Source of the DNA: Stropharia rugosoannulata
Lineage: Eukaryota; Basidiomycota; Agaricomycetes; Agaricales; Strophariaceae
Direction of reading: 5' to 3'
Assembly (NCBI GenBank): GCA_028532985.1
Contig: JANCIK010000009.1
Span: forward strand, 496,001-560,000
DNA length: 64,000 nt
Below are positions 32,101 through 45,600 of this stretch, piece by piece. The position numbers and the translations under genes are program-made. How positions within the stretch are numbered: the first letter of the stretch is position 1; each line of letters begins with the position of its first letter. The notes below the pieces were generated by a model that searched no databases, had not been told where the DNA came from, and worked only from the letters and a program-made list of their open reading frames with translations.

Positions 32101-34062
32101 ATCTGACCAGGGCTCGATGAGCATGAAGACATTGCATCCGTGCTCCATCCAGCCCGTTATAACCCCCATCCCGTCCCCGCTTCCCTTCCGCGCCCATCCG
32201 TCCCTCCTGCATTCGTATGCGGCCACGCTCCCGGACACACATTTAGCATGCTCGCGCACGCGCCGCGCCCATCTCATTGGTTGTATCCTGTTCTGTTCTT
32301 CGAATCCCGTCCCGCGCATCGCATTGCAGTGGGCACCGCGCCATCCTGCGCACTCCATGCGTCGGGGTCAATTGTGTGTCCCTCGCAAATAGTGGACCCC
32401 GCTCGCTGCTCTCAACCTTGAGCTTCCTTGGCCAACCTGGCGCCCAGTCCCCCGACGTGTCCTCTCGATACTGTCTCACAACTAAGTGAATGCACAGATT
32501 ACTCCAACTTTCAGTCTTGTACTAACTCCGCCCGCCCGCCCACCAACCTGATAAATGAATCTGGAACCCCGTCTGGTTCAGATCAGGCACCTCGTGTGCC
32601 TCGTCCTGCACCGTAGCAGTCCCCGCCACGTCGAGCGCAGTGTCGTGCACGTCGTCCAGGCCTTGATGTGTCCCAGGGAAGAAGTGTCCCTGCTTGCTGA
32701 GGTTGTGCTCCTCCACTAGCCCGTTCTCTTGAATCTGTCGCATACTCGATGCACCGCTCAGGTGGCCGGTGGCATACTGGGTCCAGAGCAACTTCCGCGA
32801 CATCGAGCACAATGTCACAATCGTAGGCGCATATACAGCTTCCCGTCCTCGTGTGTCTTGCCTTACCCGTGCGCGTGAGCACGTATATGCATCACATTTT
32901 GTGCCCCGGCCACTCTGATCTCCTCCAGCTAGACCCTCTCCACCCCCTCCGTCCCCTATCCATTAGCCTACGTCCCGCGCCCTCCTGTCCTGCTCACCCG
33001 CTCCCCGGTGTGTTCACCACGATATAGGGTTGTACTTTCGTTCTGACTACGTCTCTTGCTGCCCGCCCCGCTCGGGCTACCTGCGCATTACTCTGTAGCC
33101 TTCTCCGCTGAATGTACTTTTACCTGGTCGCCTAACACGCACGCCTGCTCAGTGCGCGCATACATCAATGTCCCCCATGTGTTCCGACCAGTCCCGCTCC
33201 AGCTCGTTAACCCGCCCTCAAGTGCATCATATTAACCTCCTAGCCACCTGAGCTTGTTCTTTCTGTCTATGTGAGGTCGTATATTGTTTTTCAATTCTTG
33301 AATCTAGTGACGAGATACTGGCCATCGAGAGCGCGTCGTGTTCTATTTTTGGATCACGGGCGATGCCCTTGACGAAGAGTATGCTGCACAGCCACGTACA
33401 TCATTTCGTCTTCGGTACCCAGGACACGACAATTTCACCGACAACTTTTTATGTTCGCTGTCGTGACTCTATATCAAGACGGACTGTTATAATTGATCTA
33501 AGTGTTGGAGAAGGTCGAAGAAAACGAGGTAGAAAAGGAGACCAGGGCGCGGCTGTGGTTGGGAAGCGGGGTCGGGTGGGAGAGAGCGAGTGGGCGCGTC
33601 ACTGCGGCGTGTATGGCGTTCCCGCAAGAGGAATGAGCCTGTTGGCCCTCTAGAGACATGGGACGGGGTTATGGTACGGTTCTGTGTTGCTTATATGTCA
33701 GTACAATTTTATGTCCTCCACCCTTGTGCCTGCCCTCGATGCACCGCTCTGCCTTCAGGCACCTCACGCACTTCGCGTCGCCTCCAAAGTCCGGCCATCT
33801 TCGTGACGGGCCCCTGAACATTGCAGCGCGTATATTGGACCCCCACCCCGCTTGCTGCTCTCGAGCTTGAATGGTTTATCCTGTTCTGGTCCTGGTCCTG
33901 GTCCCCGGATCCCCGGCGTCGTACGCCGTCTCTTGAGCCCCGTCCCGCCTTGCCTTGCCTTTAGTCACTGATGGCTCTTGCGTCAGTATGTGCTGTAAAC
34001 CCATTCGTATATCCGGCATTGTGGCGAGTCCTGCTAGTTGGCGAGTCCTGGTACCCGCAGCC
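29163..34062 (+). repeat. Family R repeat block 2
   Basis: Family markers at about 30719 (TTTTTAGAGCACGCGGGCAATG) and 33344 (CTATTTTTGGATCACGGGCG), both on the plus strand. Segments around 31380-31640 match 53970-54240. No supported gene. Confidence 0.65.
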
Positions 34063-34064
34063 TA

Positions 34065-34861
34065 TGGTGAGTTATTTGCACCACAATTCCCACGGCGCGC
34101 GACTCATTGATGGCACTGCCGCGCGCGACTCAAAGTGAGGGGACAGTGCTTGTTTCACTATATCCTGGGTGTTTAGAGTAGAAATAAAGTATATGTAGGT
34201 ATATATATTGTATTAATAGTAAATTACTGGAGTTTGTGGTCATCAATCCCTTTGAGAGGCATACAGGGCGAGTTTTTCCTGCTTTTTTGTACTTACAACT
34301 GCACTAAGCCATCCAATATCACCCATAAATGATAGCATTTGAGTGCACAATGAAGCTATATATCTCCTCCTTTTCAGCTCAAATACTTTCAATTCAATTC
34401 ATGGGGACTTAGGCACATATTTTAATCAAATTTCAGTAGTAGTTCCTTCTCAAACATGGATGTATTTCCTCATATTACTGTAGAATCTGTGTACTCATAC
34501 TGTATGTACCACATATATACTGTTACTATTCATAAAAAACATATAATGGTGCATTTGAAAATGACCACTTGGTTTGAGTCGCGCGCGGCAGTCCTTCAGA
34601 GAGTCGCGCGCGGCGGGCAAGTCGTGGGAATATTTCGGCAAATCCCATCATAGGTACAAAATGTCATTAAATCAACATTAAACTACAATCAACTCTACTT
34701 CTTGATACAATATAATATGCAGAGTACATAATATGAGGTAAGTATGGGCTGCTCTGGGATGTAGCAGTCAAAATAATAACCTGCCGAACCCGTTGAGTCG
34801 CGCGCGGCGGTGCCATCAATGAGTCGCGCGCCGTGGGAATTGTGGTGCAAATAACTCACCA
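34065..34861. mobile_element. 797-bp MITE-like element with TA target duplication
   Basis: Inverted ends start TGGTGAGTTATTTGCACCAC and match for about 68 bp, including the GAGTCGCGCGCGGC-type segment. Flanked by TA at 34063-34064 and 34862-34863. Further GAGTCGCGCGCGGC copies lie inside at about 34577 and 34600. The AT-rich interior encodes no protein. Confidence 0.88.
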
Positions 34862-34863
34862 TA

Positions 34864-35371
34864 GTGTGCTCCCTGCAAGTATATGTGTTCACGCTCGTTC
34901 CGAGTATGGCTCATGCGTCTCGCTCTCTGCGTGGCCCACGCATATCCAGTACCACCGTGTGTGGTTGCGCGCATACAACTGCCGCTTCATTCAGATGCGC
35001 ACTTTTTTCTTCTCCTTGGAGTTCCCGCGATGCACCATTATGCGCTTCGACTTCACCTCCGCAGTCTTTCTTGGGCGCATCAGCACGTGCTCTCAGGTGC
35101 TGTTAATCTCCTGGGACATAGTTGTCTAGGTCGGAACGCAGGTGCTAATGTGAGTTGCTCCATGGATCCCGCGTACCCATCAACGCGGCCGCTCATTGTT
35201 CTCGAGATTGTATGGGCAAGTCTTATCCGTCTCCTTGGGAAATTCAATACCATCCTTTGTGCATTCGAGTGCGCCCATATATTTCTGAACTTGTCGGAAC
35301 GCTCAATTGAATAATACAAACTACAACATACATTCAGATACCGAGAGGAAGCAGTAATACAAGCTACAATG
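34864..35371 (+). repeat. Continuation of family R up to the HET2 3' end
   Basis: Continues the repeat broken by the MITE: GTGTGCTCCCTGCAAGTATA matches 39710-39745. The last 90 bp, with TTTCTGAACTTGTCGGAACG, resemble the sequence downstream of HET1. Confidence 0.55.
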
Positions 35372-37387
35372 TCACAGATACAGCATTTTGATACGTAGAC
35401 CGTGAGACTCTAACTCATCCTCCGGTATTATGATTTCAGGGCTTTGCCCTTCAGGATCCTTTGAAAATTTTAGTGTAAAAATTGGGGGGCAAGGAGGTAA
35501 ATCATTTTGTAGACTATACCACAAGTCAGTCATCTTATATGATTCAGTATGCACAGAGTAGCATCCAGTAAAGCCGAGGGTACTGAAAAGCAAGCATATC
35601 TGATGTATATGTTCCCATTTGTGACAGAGAAGTTGACAATTCCAAAGACAGTCACAAATTTATCGTCATGAGGTTCAAAAAGATTGATTTTTCCAACAAA
35701 AGAAGTCCCATACTTCGCCATATAAATTTTTCATGGGCTGGAATGCAGTATTCAACACACGGCGGCTGAGACCTGGGACAAGGAGAAGGTATATACGTAG
35801 CCCCATGTGCGTGAGGAGGAATGGTTCAATGGGAGTTGCATATTGCAATTTGCAGCGGCGTGTGCGGGAAATGTTACGGGAATGAAGTTTAAAGGCATCA
35901 GAGCGATGTTGATATACGTCCACGGTACTTGGGATTATATCTGCATTCCACACAGAGTAGCTGCGGTTGAAAATGTCCATAATGCAACGCTTCGAGTTGA
36001 TAACTTCGCGCATCAGGCGAGAGAAGGCGCGTTTGGAACCTTCACCATATGCTATAGGAATGCTGACATCGAGAATGCCCATGAGCGAGTATGCCATGTC
36101 CTCTTCACGAGTCACCCGCCTTCCACATGCCATCTGTAATCGTCTGGATATTGGGATACGTTTCTGCCCTCCACCGTTAAAGTCGGAGATTTCTTCTGAT
36201 TGTATTCCAGCAGCAGCTGCAATCGCATACTGGTCGCAAGGCAACTTGATCCAGTGCTTGTTGTATACTGCCACTTCGGTGGGTGCCACAAGCTCTTGCA
36301 ACGTCCATCCTCTGGTAAACCATGAGTCCTGAGGCATATTCTCCTGGGAGGTTGTCTCTGAAAGGTAAACGATGCACATGTCGGCGCCTTGATACCATTT
36401 GTACATAGACCGAATTGCTTCATCCAATTCTGCGCTACTCTCCTTATTGATGCAGCAGGTGTCAATCCATCCCAGACGGATGCCGTAATCCCGGGCAGAT
36501 GCTTCGCAGAACTTCCTGATTTTTTCATATCCACCAGGATTCTGTTTTCTTGCAGGCCAGTCTTGATAGGAAATCTCGCCAGAAATGTCTTTTGTCCATG
36601 TGTGAGAAAGGATAGTGTACTGGGTGTGTTTGTGAAAGAATTCATATACTGCTCTGGCTTGTGAAGGGGATTTGAAGTAAGAAGATCTGGGTTCTCTAAA
36701 TAAAGAGGTCCTAGTAGGATTAAGCTTGAAGTGATCTATTATGTAGGACACGAATTCTGGGCTACAGTTCTCCATGTCCGCACATATATATTCAAATGAG
36801 AACAGGACGGCTTCGCGGTGGTCGACAAGACGAATTTGTGATCCATCTTTATTAAACGATAATAGTCGCGTTGGCATAATGGAGACCTTATCGCAGATAC
36901 TTTTCAAAACATAGTCTTTGAACACTCGTCGAACTAGAATTTATTAGCCACATGAAATATATTACTTCGAGATACGTACACTCTGCTGGTATAACACGTG
37001 GCCTACTGCTATCCTCCATAATGTTGAGGTTTACGCGAATTAGGGACGTTGAGAGTGAAGCATCTGTGGAATCGGGACTGGATGTGGATGGCGGTGATTC
37101 TGTCATACGGCACTCCTCGACGGTCTCTGTTATGAAACCTTTCAGATACTTGACAAATTCATGCTCAGGAGATTGCCCGGAAGAAGCGCTGCCTATTTCT
37201 GGCTGCGTACACGGGGTATCTAAAATCCCATTTCAATTTTATTTGAACTTCATATGGCACTTAAGAACGTACCGGAAGCCATGCACTCATACACCATGGG
37301 TTTGACTAGATTAACCAACGCTGCAAGCAGTCCTTGAGCCTTGGGACTTTCAAAGCCTATCCATTCAGGAGCATTTTTGTTCGACAT
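35372..37387 (-). pseudogene. HET-domain protein gene HET2, three 1-bp deletions near the 3' end
   Basis: Exons on the minus strand: 37387-37273, 37219-36980, 36933-35372. The HET domain is intact (YTILSHTW, LGWIDTCCINKES, WFTRGWTLQELVAP, GILDVSIPIAYGEGSKRAF). Against HET1 and HET3, single bases are missing at about 35697-35704, 35672-35683 and 35576-35582. The first shifts the frame and gives a stop at 35675; the third restores the original frame, which then reads to the normal C-terminus. The product would lose about the last 100 residues of the conserved C-terminal region but keep the whole HET domain, so residual activity is conceivable. Confidence 0.88.
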
Positions 37388-38130
37388 CGTTTGGCAATGT
37401 GTTGTGCTATATACGAGAATGGATCTAGTGAGTATTGCGTAGTACGGAAGTACACGAAGCGCTTACAATGTTGAGTCGGTCAGTTTGTGATGAGGGAAGG
37501 AAGCAAGAATGGGAGCATCAAACATTGGATCCGATTGAAAGGCCGGAATGTCCCATACGTACTTGGTTGTCTATTTTAATTCTGGCACAGCGGCACAGCC
37601 CACACACATTTTTATCTCGTCTATTATTCAACAAAGGGACGAACGTCTACACAAGCACACTGTAAAGGCTTGTAGATGTTGCAGCAGTACGAAGCGCTTA
37701 CATTGTTGAGTCGGTCAGTTTGTTATGGGGGAAGGAATTAGACCATTGAGCGTCTGACCCCATTGGTCGGGAGCGTGTCAACGCGTTTAGCGGTCTATTT
37801 TCAATCTGGCACTGCCCAAGACTGCCCAACGGCTTATTTTTATCATGTCTATTATTGAACAAATGCATAATGGCGTTCATATAGGCACACACATTCCATT
37901 ACTCTCTCGGCCTTAGCAACAATAGTTAATTGACCGGTACTCTGGAAAGGTGAGTAGATGTCTCAGCCTTAGTGAATGGTAGTGGAAAGGCCGTTCGTCT
38001 ACTACTCTGGTCGTGACGCAGTGTATTATTATATTCTAATTGACATGACAGGTCCGACATTACACCGCTCAGATCTATTGACACCTGCATGAGTCTTCGC
38101 CCTCCTTCGTCCCTTTGACTACAATCTAGT
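37388..38130 (-). promoter_or_regulatory. Duplicated 5' flank of HET2 (two promoter-type copies)
   Basis: The block with TGTTGAGTCGGTCAGTTTGT occurs twice, at about 37470 and 37704. The proximal copy continues like the HET1 flank (GATCCGATTGAAAGGCCGGA). The distal copy continues like the HET3 and HET4 flanks (GCGGTCTATTTTCAATCTGG and the ACAAATGCATAATGGCGTTC block). Confidence 0.7.
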
Positions 38131-41100
38131 CCACGGCACACTAGGTCAAGGGGATTGCATAACACATTTTTGAATCTCTCAGGCATCGCACTCACGACAT
38201 ACTCTGCATTCAGGGCGGGCGCGTCCGGGCCAGACAGCATCGCCATCTACTTTCTGTTTTTGAAGCACTCCAAGAGTCATGCCGCCGGCCCGCCACAGCC
38301 ACGTAAGTTCGTTTTGTCGTCACTACCTCCTACTTACAATTTGTCTATAATACCTCAGGGACCCCTCGACAACTTACAATTAACTTGCTTATGATTTTGG
38401 ACCATAGAATCTTGCAATATTACTGGCTAGGTATCGTGGCGTAGGGGAAGCACGGAATTGGACCTGCTCAGTGCTCACGAGAAGGCTGTAAACAAGAACG
38501 GGTACGGCTATGGTGATGGTGAAGAAGGGGATGAGAAGTGAGTGCTAGGTACGTGTCTGTGTTACCGGTCTATGCGTCAGCACACGTTTACGGTCTTTGT
38601 AGAGCCTGCTTGCATTTTCTTAGCCGATTCACTGGCGGTCTGTATGTTGCATGTCGTGCTACGTGTCTCTCTGTTTTCATAGCCAGGAATGTGCCCGTCT
38701 CTCACCCACCTCGGCGTGTGTTTATGCTTCCTTTTTTTGACTAGCCCGCTGCCCCCGCTACCTGCCCTCTGCTTGTCCAGGCCTGTGCTACTCGCGGGCT
38801 AGTCTGCATGTGGCATCCTGTCAAAGGCCCTCTGCCGCGCTGTCCGGTCCAACGTCCGGCCATCTCTGCGACGTATCCTGCCCACCCGCGTCCCATCCTC
38901 GATATCACAAAGTCAGACTATGGTTGAAAGGTAGCTTGATATCACTGTGCGCCGCACCTCGGCTTCAGGTCCTAGTAATCCTACCAGCCTACCTTGGTTC
39001 TATTTCCATTCCCGCCATTCTTGGTGATCTGCATACTCAAGTACTCGCGTACCAGCTCGCGTATGGGCTTTTCCCGCATTTTGTTGGATGCACCTTTATG
39101 CACCCCACCGTCCCCGCGATGGGCACTCCACAACGGCACGACGGATCCCCTTTTACGCACATAACATACCTCCGTGTACGCCCAGCCTTGTGTCGCCCGT
39201 ATATCCCTCCCCGCTCCTGCATACCCCATCCTGTGCCCGCCTCAAATCTCCCTCGATGCACCGCTCTGCCCTGCGGCACCTCACGGGCATTGTGTCACGT
39301 CCAAAGTCCGGCCATCTCCACGACGAAGAGGCAGCCCGTGCGCGCCTAATCGCTCCTTACCGTTGGGCTCGGCCCTGCAAGCCTCGGGTCTGCAGGCTCG
39401 AGAACTCGCGCACGCGGATGTGTGCTGGCTGGCGTGCTTTCCCCCGCCTTGCAACGACGGCACATGCGACTCCCCCGCAACATACGACGTACATTACACA
39501 TTGGACTTCAGCCCGCCGTTCGTGCCTCCATGGTGTGCGCTGCATACCCGTGCGTCCCGCTGTCCCTTCACCCAGGCAGCGTCGAGCCAAGCATCGACAA
39601 ACTCCTTTCTGGGTTTTACAGGCCTCTTCCGGCGAGACTATGTCCGCTCCCTTCGTCCCCGGCCAGTGGCCCACCTCCCGTGCCGTCCTTTCTTGCCCAC
39701 CCCTGCCCCGGTGTGTTCTCTGCAAAAATATGTGTTCACGCTCGTTCCAACTATGTCTCATGAGCCTCGCGTGTAGCTATGTCCTGTGTTACCCTCTGTT
39801 CGCCCTCCCTGCCAACTAATCAGCTCCAGAGGTTATGTGTAACTCGACTGGACCACCTCACAAGTGATCCCGCTCTCCACAGACATACATTGTGTCCCTC
39901 ACGTTTTCGGACTAGTCTCGCTCCAGCTTCTTACCCGTCCATCAATACATCATTGACTTACTAGCCGCCTCCTGCAGTGTCCTCGCTTGGTCCTCCTACA
40001 CGCACGCTTGCCCACTCCGACTTTATGTATCGTGACTCACGCCCACGGCGTCCCTTCTATGGTCGTCTGCCTGTTCAATCTGGTACCTTCCGACTACCTT
40101 CACTTCCGGCCCCGCCACTCCTGCTCGTCAGTGTGCAGACTCGTATATAGCGCGCCCTTTCTTGCCAAGCTCCAATGTGCCCTCTCGGCCTGAAGGTTGC
40201 TCTCTCTACTTGAAGTCACCTCCCGCGGTATCCATTGCCTCCACCCTATGTTCTGGATGTATTTGTTTCTAATTTTCATTGTTGCTTCAGCTGCTTGCAC
40301 GCAGTGTATCTGAAGTAGCGCCGCCCCTCTCAGGTATTCTCCGTTGCTTTTCCTCTGATGGAGGATATTTGGGTCCTAGAGACGACGTATGTCTACAATG
40401 CGAACAGACGCGCCCAGATGCCCGAGTTCTCGCCCTCGACCGTCCCCGCCCTCGCTCTGTGCTGTCCTCGCCTTGTCATGAGTTCAGAGTAGTCATGCAT
40501 ACTATAGCTCATATATGCACATCTTCCCTAAATTTAGCAGCGCCAGAAGCTCTTGACTATGTGTTATGCATAGATATTGTATGTCGTGGTATACTTATTC
40601 ATGGCTGTTCGTACAGTATATTACCATACACTCGGATAGGACACTGCGTCCTACCTCATTCTGAATTGTATTACGGGTCTGATGTGATATATGGCGTATC
40701 CTGTCTGGTCTGTTTTGTTTCGTAGGGATTTATCCGGGAGCGCAGTGACGACGCACTGTGGTTACAATGATACCAGATGCGTCGCGCGCCAGATCTATTT
40801 TTAGTTCGGGCGATGCCGGCCGTCGGCTCAAGAAACAGCTACACAGCCACGTCTGTCGTTTTCGTCGTCCCCCCGTCTATATACCAGACGATCTACCCCT
40901 CAGAGACTTATCGTGATCGCGTTCTCGAACCATGGCCGACTGCGAAACTTGAGCTTGGACCTGTCCACGACACGAAGACGACAAGAATTATAATCTTAAC
41001 AAGGTAAACACGACTGCGGTGGGGAAGAGGGAGCGGAGAGCGACTGGGCCGCGTGGACTGGGCTTGCAGGCTCTCAGTTGCTGGTTACTAGTACGTGTCT

Positions 41101-43581
41101 GTATTGCCTACGCATTAGGCCGGATGGCTTACGGTTCTTACTATACCCTAGCCCTCTGCATGCGTCGGCCCTTGTTTGGCTCTTTCTAGGGCCTGTCGCC
41201 CGTTTTCATGCCTCCCTCGCCCCGCTTTGTGTCTCCGGACTCACGGTACTCATGAGATATTCCGTCAGCTCTACCCCGCACCTGTCTTACCTCCCCCTTG
41301 ACGCCCTCTCTGCACTCGGCGCCAGCTCATGCGCATCGCGTTCAACCTCTGTGGTTCGGTCTTCCTCGCGAAGTACCTCCCACAAAGGCATGCCAGCTCA
41401 CGCGCCTCCCCCGTAACATTCAAGGTGCATTACGCATCCCTCCTCACCTCGCCTTTCATGTGCACATATACCTCTATCTTGTGCACATTATGCATATATC
41501 CGCGTTCGTCGCTCAGCCAACCAGCCCCTCGCGAGCCTCATTCAGCCCTCTTCTTACCCGCTGCATTTATCGCTCCTGCAATCTTGCCCCGCCCCCCGCT
41601 CCCGCTCCTGCACTTCACAGTCAGCACGTTAGGGTTGCCCAGCAACCTGGTCTTCTTCACAGATTTGATTGTATGCGAATTTATACCCCTGTCTTGAGCC
41701 TCGTCTTTGACTACAGCGCTCTGGAGATGCTCTTAATCTGTCTGCTTCAGCGCATCCGTCCTACAGGTGCATCTTCGCCCTGAGGCAGCGTGTGCAACGC
41801 TTCCGACCTAAATCTGGGACGCCTTCCTTTGTTCTACAAGCCTACCTCGGTCAGACTCAACGTCTCATTCATCGCCTAGCCACTGGCCACCCCCACGTGC
41901 GATACTGCGATATGGATATACACCGGCGCACCTACTATGTCCCTTGAGGACCGCCCCGCGCGGTCCTCTGAAGCCGTCCCCAGCTTTGCCCCCCGTTCCC
42001 GTCCACCAACTAAATAGCTCCGCATTTCACAGTGGGTCGGTGGGTCGACCGGTCCTCAGCCCCATGCGCCTACTTGAGCCCCGTGCGCATACATCGCATC
42101 TACAACGTTCTACGACCGGTCCCGCTCCAACCCCTTATGCCATCCACCTTTTTAGTGCCTGCTACATTACGCATCTGTGCTCCATGTAGTTCCCTCGTAC
42201 CCTCCATCCCGTCCCAGCTCCAGCTCCCGTCCCGCTCCCGTCCATCCCCCATGTGTTCCTATCCCGGCCACGCTCCCGCGGCACACACTCACTCTCTTCA
42301 CTCGTGCTCCGCGTCCATCTTATCGCTCGTATCCCGTTCCGTTCGTTGTATCCCGTTCCACGCGTCCCATCGCAATAGGCACCGCCCCATGCAACCTGCC
42401 GGAGTGGGCCACTTGCTTAGGTTCTTCTGGCGCGCCGCTGGATGGACAGGGGTGAGCGCATGAGCGCGTGAGGGTGCTGGAGCTTGGAGTTGCACGTGAT
42501 GTGCCGGCGGAAGGAGGGGTACTGTGATTCAGGGAGACGTGAAGAGGGGTTCTTTAGCGCTTCAGCTCGCATATCCAGTCTCGCCGTGCGCACTCCATGC
42601 CGAATCGGGGTCGATTGGCGTCCCTATTCGAATGCGTATAGTGCATGCATCCCTCGGAGCCCGTGGACACCATTCTCTGCTCTCAACCTTGAGCTCTTTT
42701 GGCCAACCGGCGCCCTTTCCACAGGTGCGTCCCCTCGATATTGTGCCACAAATATCTGAATATACTTACTATTCCGACGCCTCGGTCTCGTACTAACCTC
42801 GCCTGCCACCAAACAAATGAAGCTAGAACCCTCAAATAAGTCTGGTTCACAGTAGGCACCTCGGGCTGCCCTCTCCCGCTCCGTAGCAGCGCTCGCAATG
42901 TCGAGCGCAGTATCACGGTCATAAGCCCAGTATGTGGCTTCACGTCCTCGTGTTTGTCTTGTCTAACCCATTCGCAGGAGCACGTATATGCGTCATACAT
43001 CGTGCGCCGTGGTACGTTTGGGGATCGGAGGCGCGGCGTACCAAGGTGGGGACGGACGGAGTGTACGCAAAGGTGGACACAAGGGCCGAGCAGATGGGGT
43101 GGACTCAGCCAATGGAACGCGTGGAGGTGTATGAGTAGAGCGGTGGGTGGGTGCGATGGTAGGTGCGACAGGCGTTGAGGAGTCCTGTGCTATGCGCGCG
43201 TTGGCTTGTCTGCGTCGACGGGTACGTGCTCCCCCATTAGCCCGTTCTCTGATCCATCACACACTCAATTCCCTGCTCTACAGGGTGCGCTTAAAGACCG
43301 GGCCAGAGCAGGAGTGTGCCGAGGGAGGGAAGAAACGAGGAGGGAGATAGGATACACTGTATGCGGCCGGGGGGATACTGGGTGGTCGTACGGAATCTCC
43401 GTCCCTTATCTGGACGTCCGAGCGCGTAGGTGCGCCCCATGCAACGCGGCCTTGGACCTTCCCCCCACTCGAAACCCTCGATCTTGCAATTTGCGGGGAT
43501 GTTTTATCTTACCGTCCAAGGATGGCCCCTCAAAATAGTACATTCAGTTACCGATAGGGAGAAGTAATATAAGCATCCATT
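38131..43581 (+). repeat. Family R repeat block 3
   Basis: Markers at about 38254 (diverged) and 40795, on the plus strand. The stretch 41000-41660 matches 16190-16820, and 42480-43500 matches 22500-23270. No supported gene. Confidence 0.65.
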
Positions 43582-45600
43582 TCACAAATATAACATTATA
43601 AGACGTAGACCGTGAGACTTCAACTCGTCTTCCGGTATTGTGATTTCCGAGCTTTGCCCTTCAAGATCCTTTGAAGATTTCAATGTAAAAATTGGAGGGG
43701 AAGGAGGCACATTAGTGAATAGACCATGCCACATTTGATATGATTCAGTTTGCATAGAGTACGATCCAGTAAAGCCAAGGGGTACTGAAATGGAAGGATT
43801 TTGGATGCATACGTTCCCATTTGTGATGGAGAAATTGACAACTCCAAAGACAGTCACAAATTTATCGTCCCGAGGTTCAGAAAAGAGTGATTTTTCCAAT
43901 AGGTTGAAGCCCCAAACTTCGCCATATAAATTTCCTATGGGCCGGAATGCAGTATTCAACACACGGCGGTTGAGACCTGGGACAAGGAGAAGATGTATTC
44001 GTAGCCCCATGTGCGTGAGGAGGAATGGTTCAATAGGAGTTGCACCTTCCAATTTGTAACGGGGTGTGCGGAAAATGTTGAGGGAGTCAAGTTTAAAGGC
44101 ATCAGAACGATGTTGATATACATCCACAGAAGATGGGATTATATCTCTATTCCACAAAGAGTAGCTGCGGTTGAAAATATCCATAATGCCACGTTTTGAG
44201 TTGATGACTTCGCGCATCAGGCGAGAGAAGGCACGCTCGGAACCTTCACCATATGCTATGGTAATGCTGACATCGAGAATACCCATTAGCGAGTAGGCTC
44301 TGTCCTCTTCACGGGTCACCCGCCTCCCACATGCCATCTGGAATAGTCTGGATATTGCTATTGAATTTTGATGTCCAAAGTTAAAGGCGCGAATTTCGGT
44401 TGCCTGTATTCTTGAAATAGCTGCAATTGCGTCCTGGTTGCACGGCAAGACAGTCCAGTCCTTGTTGTATACAGCCATCTTGCGGGGCGCCACAAGCTCT
44501 TGCAACGTCCACCCCCTGGTAAACCATGAGTCTTGAGATATATTATTCTCGGAGAGTGTCTCTGAAAGGTAAACGACGCAGATATCGGCCCTCCGATACC
44601 ATTTATACATAGAACGAATTGCTTCGTCCAGTTCCGCACTACTCTCCTTGTTGATGCAACAGGTGTCGATCCATCCCAGACGGAAGCCGTGATCCCGGGC
44701 AGATGCTTCGCAGAACTTCCTGATCTTTTCATATCCATCAGGATTTAATTCTCTTGTAGGCCAGTCCTGATAGGAAATCTCGCCAGAAGCGTTTGATGTC
44801 CACGTGTGAGAAAGGATTGTGTATCGGGAGTACTTTGAAACGAATCTATTGATTGCATTCTTTGTTGAAGACATGCTAAAGATAGGATGATATTCTACGT
44901 TCAAAATTTGGCCAGTAGGATCACGCCTAAAGTGATCTATTAGGTTGGGCACGAAATTGGGGCTGCAGTTGTCCATGTCCGCACATATATTTTCAAATAA
45001 AAACAGGACGGCTTCGCGGTGGTCGACAAGGCGAATTTGCGATCCATCCGAATCAAATGCCAATAGTCGTGTTGGCATCATGGACGCATTATGGCGGATA
45101 ATATTCAAAAATTTGTCTTTGAACAGTTGTCGAACTAGAATTTATCAGTCAAATGGAATAGATTACTTCGAGAGACGTACACTCTGCTGGTATAACCCGT
45201 GGCCTGCTGGTATCCTCCATAACGTTGATATTTACGCGAACAAGGGTCGTTGAGGGTGAACTTGTATCTGTGGAATTGGGACTGGATTTGGATGGCGGTG
45301 ATTCCGTCATACGGCACTCCTCGATGGTCTCTGCTATGAAACTTTTCAGACACTTGACGAATTCATGCTCAGGAGATTGCCTGGAAGAAGCACTGTCCAT
45401 TTCGTCCGCCGCTGGCTGCGTATGCGGGGCATCTATAATCCCATTTCAATTTTATTTCGGCTACATATGACGCTCTTGAACGTACCCGAAGCCATGCACT
45501 CATACACCATGGGCTTCACCAGATTCGCCAGCGCTGCAAGCAGTCCTCGAGCCTTGGGACTTTCAAAGCCTATTGACGGAGGAGCATTTGGGTTCGACAT
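43582..45600 (-). CDS. HET-domain protein HET3, intact
   Basis: Exons on the minus strand: 45600-45486, 45432-45181, 45134-43582 (639 residues). An N-terminal region (1-130) shared by all four copies starts MSNPNAPPSIGF. A stretch near 145-170 reads LLAFDSDGSQIRLVDHRE. The HET domain spans about 227-370: YTILSHTW (227), GWIDTCC (276-282), WFTRGWTLQEL (326-336). A segment at 402-431, GILDVSITIAYGEGSERAF, is the usual ending of this class. A C-terminal region of about 200 residues, conserved in the copies and of unknown fold, ends SHGLRLIMLYL. No signal peptide or membrane segment. The start is chosen because the ATG before TCG AAC is aligned in all four copies. Likely role: non-self recognition or cell-death signalling, by family analogy. 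Confidence 0.93.
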
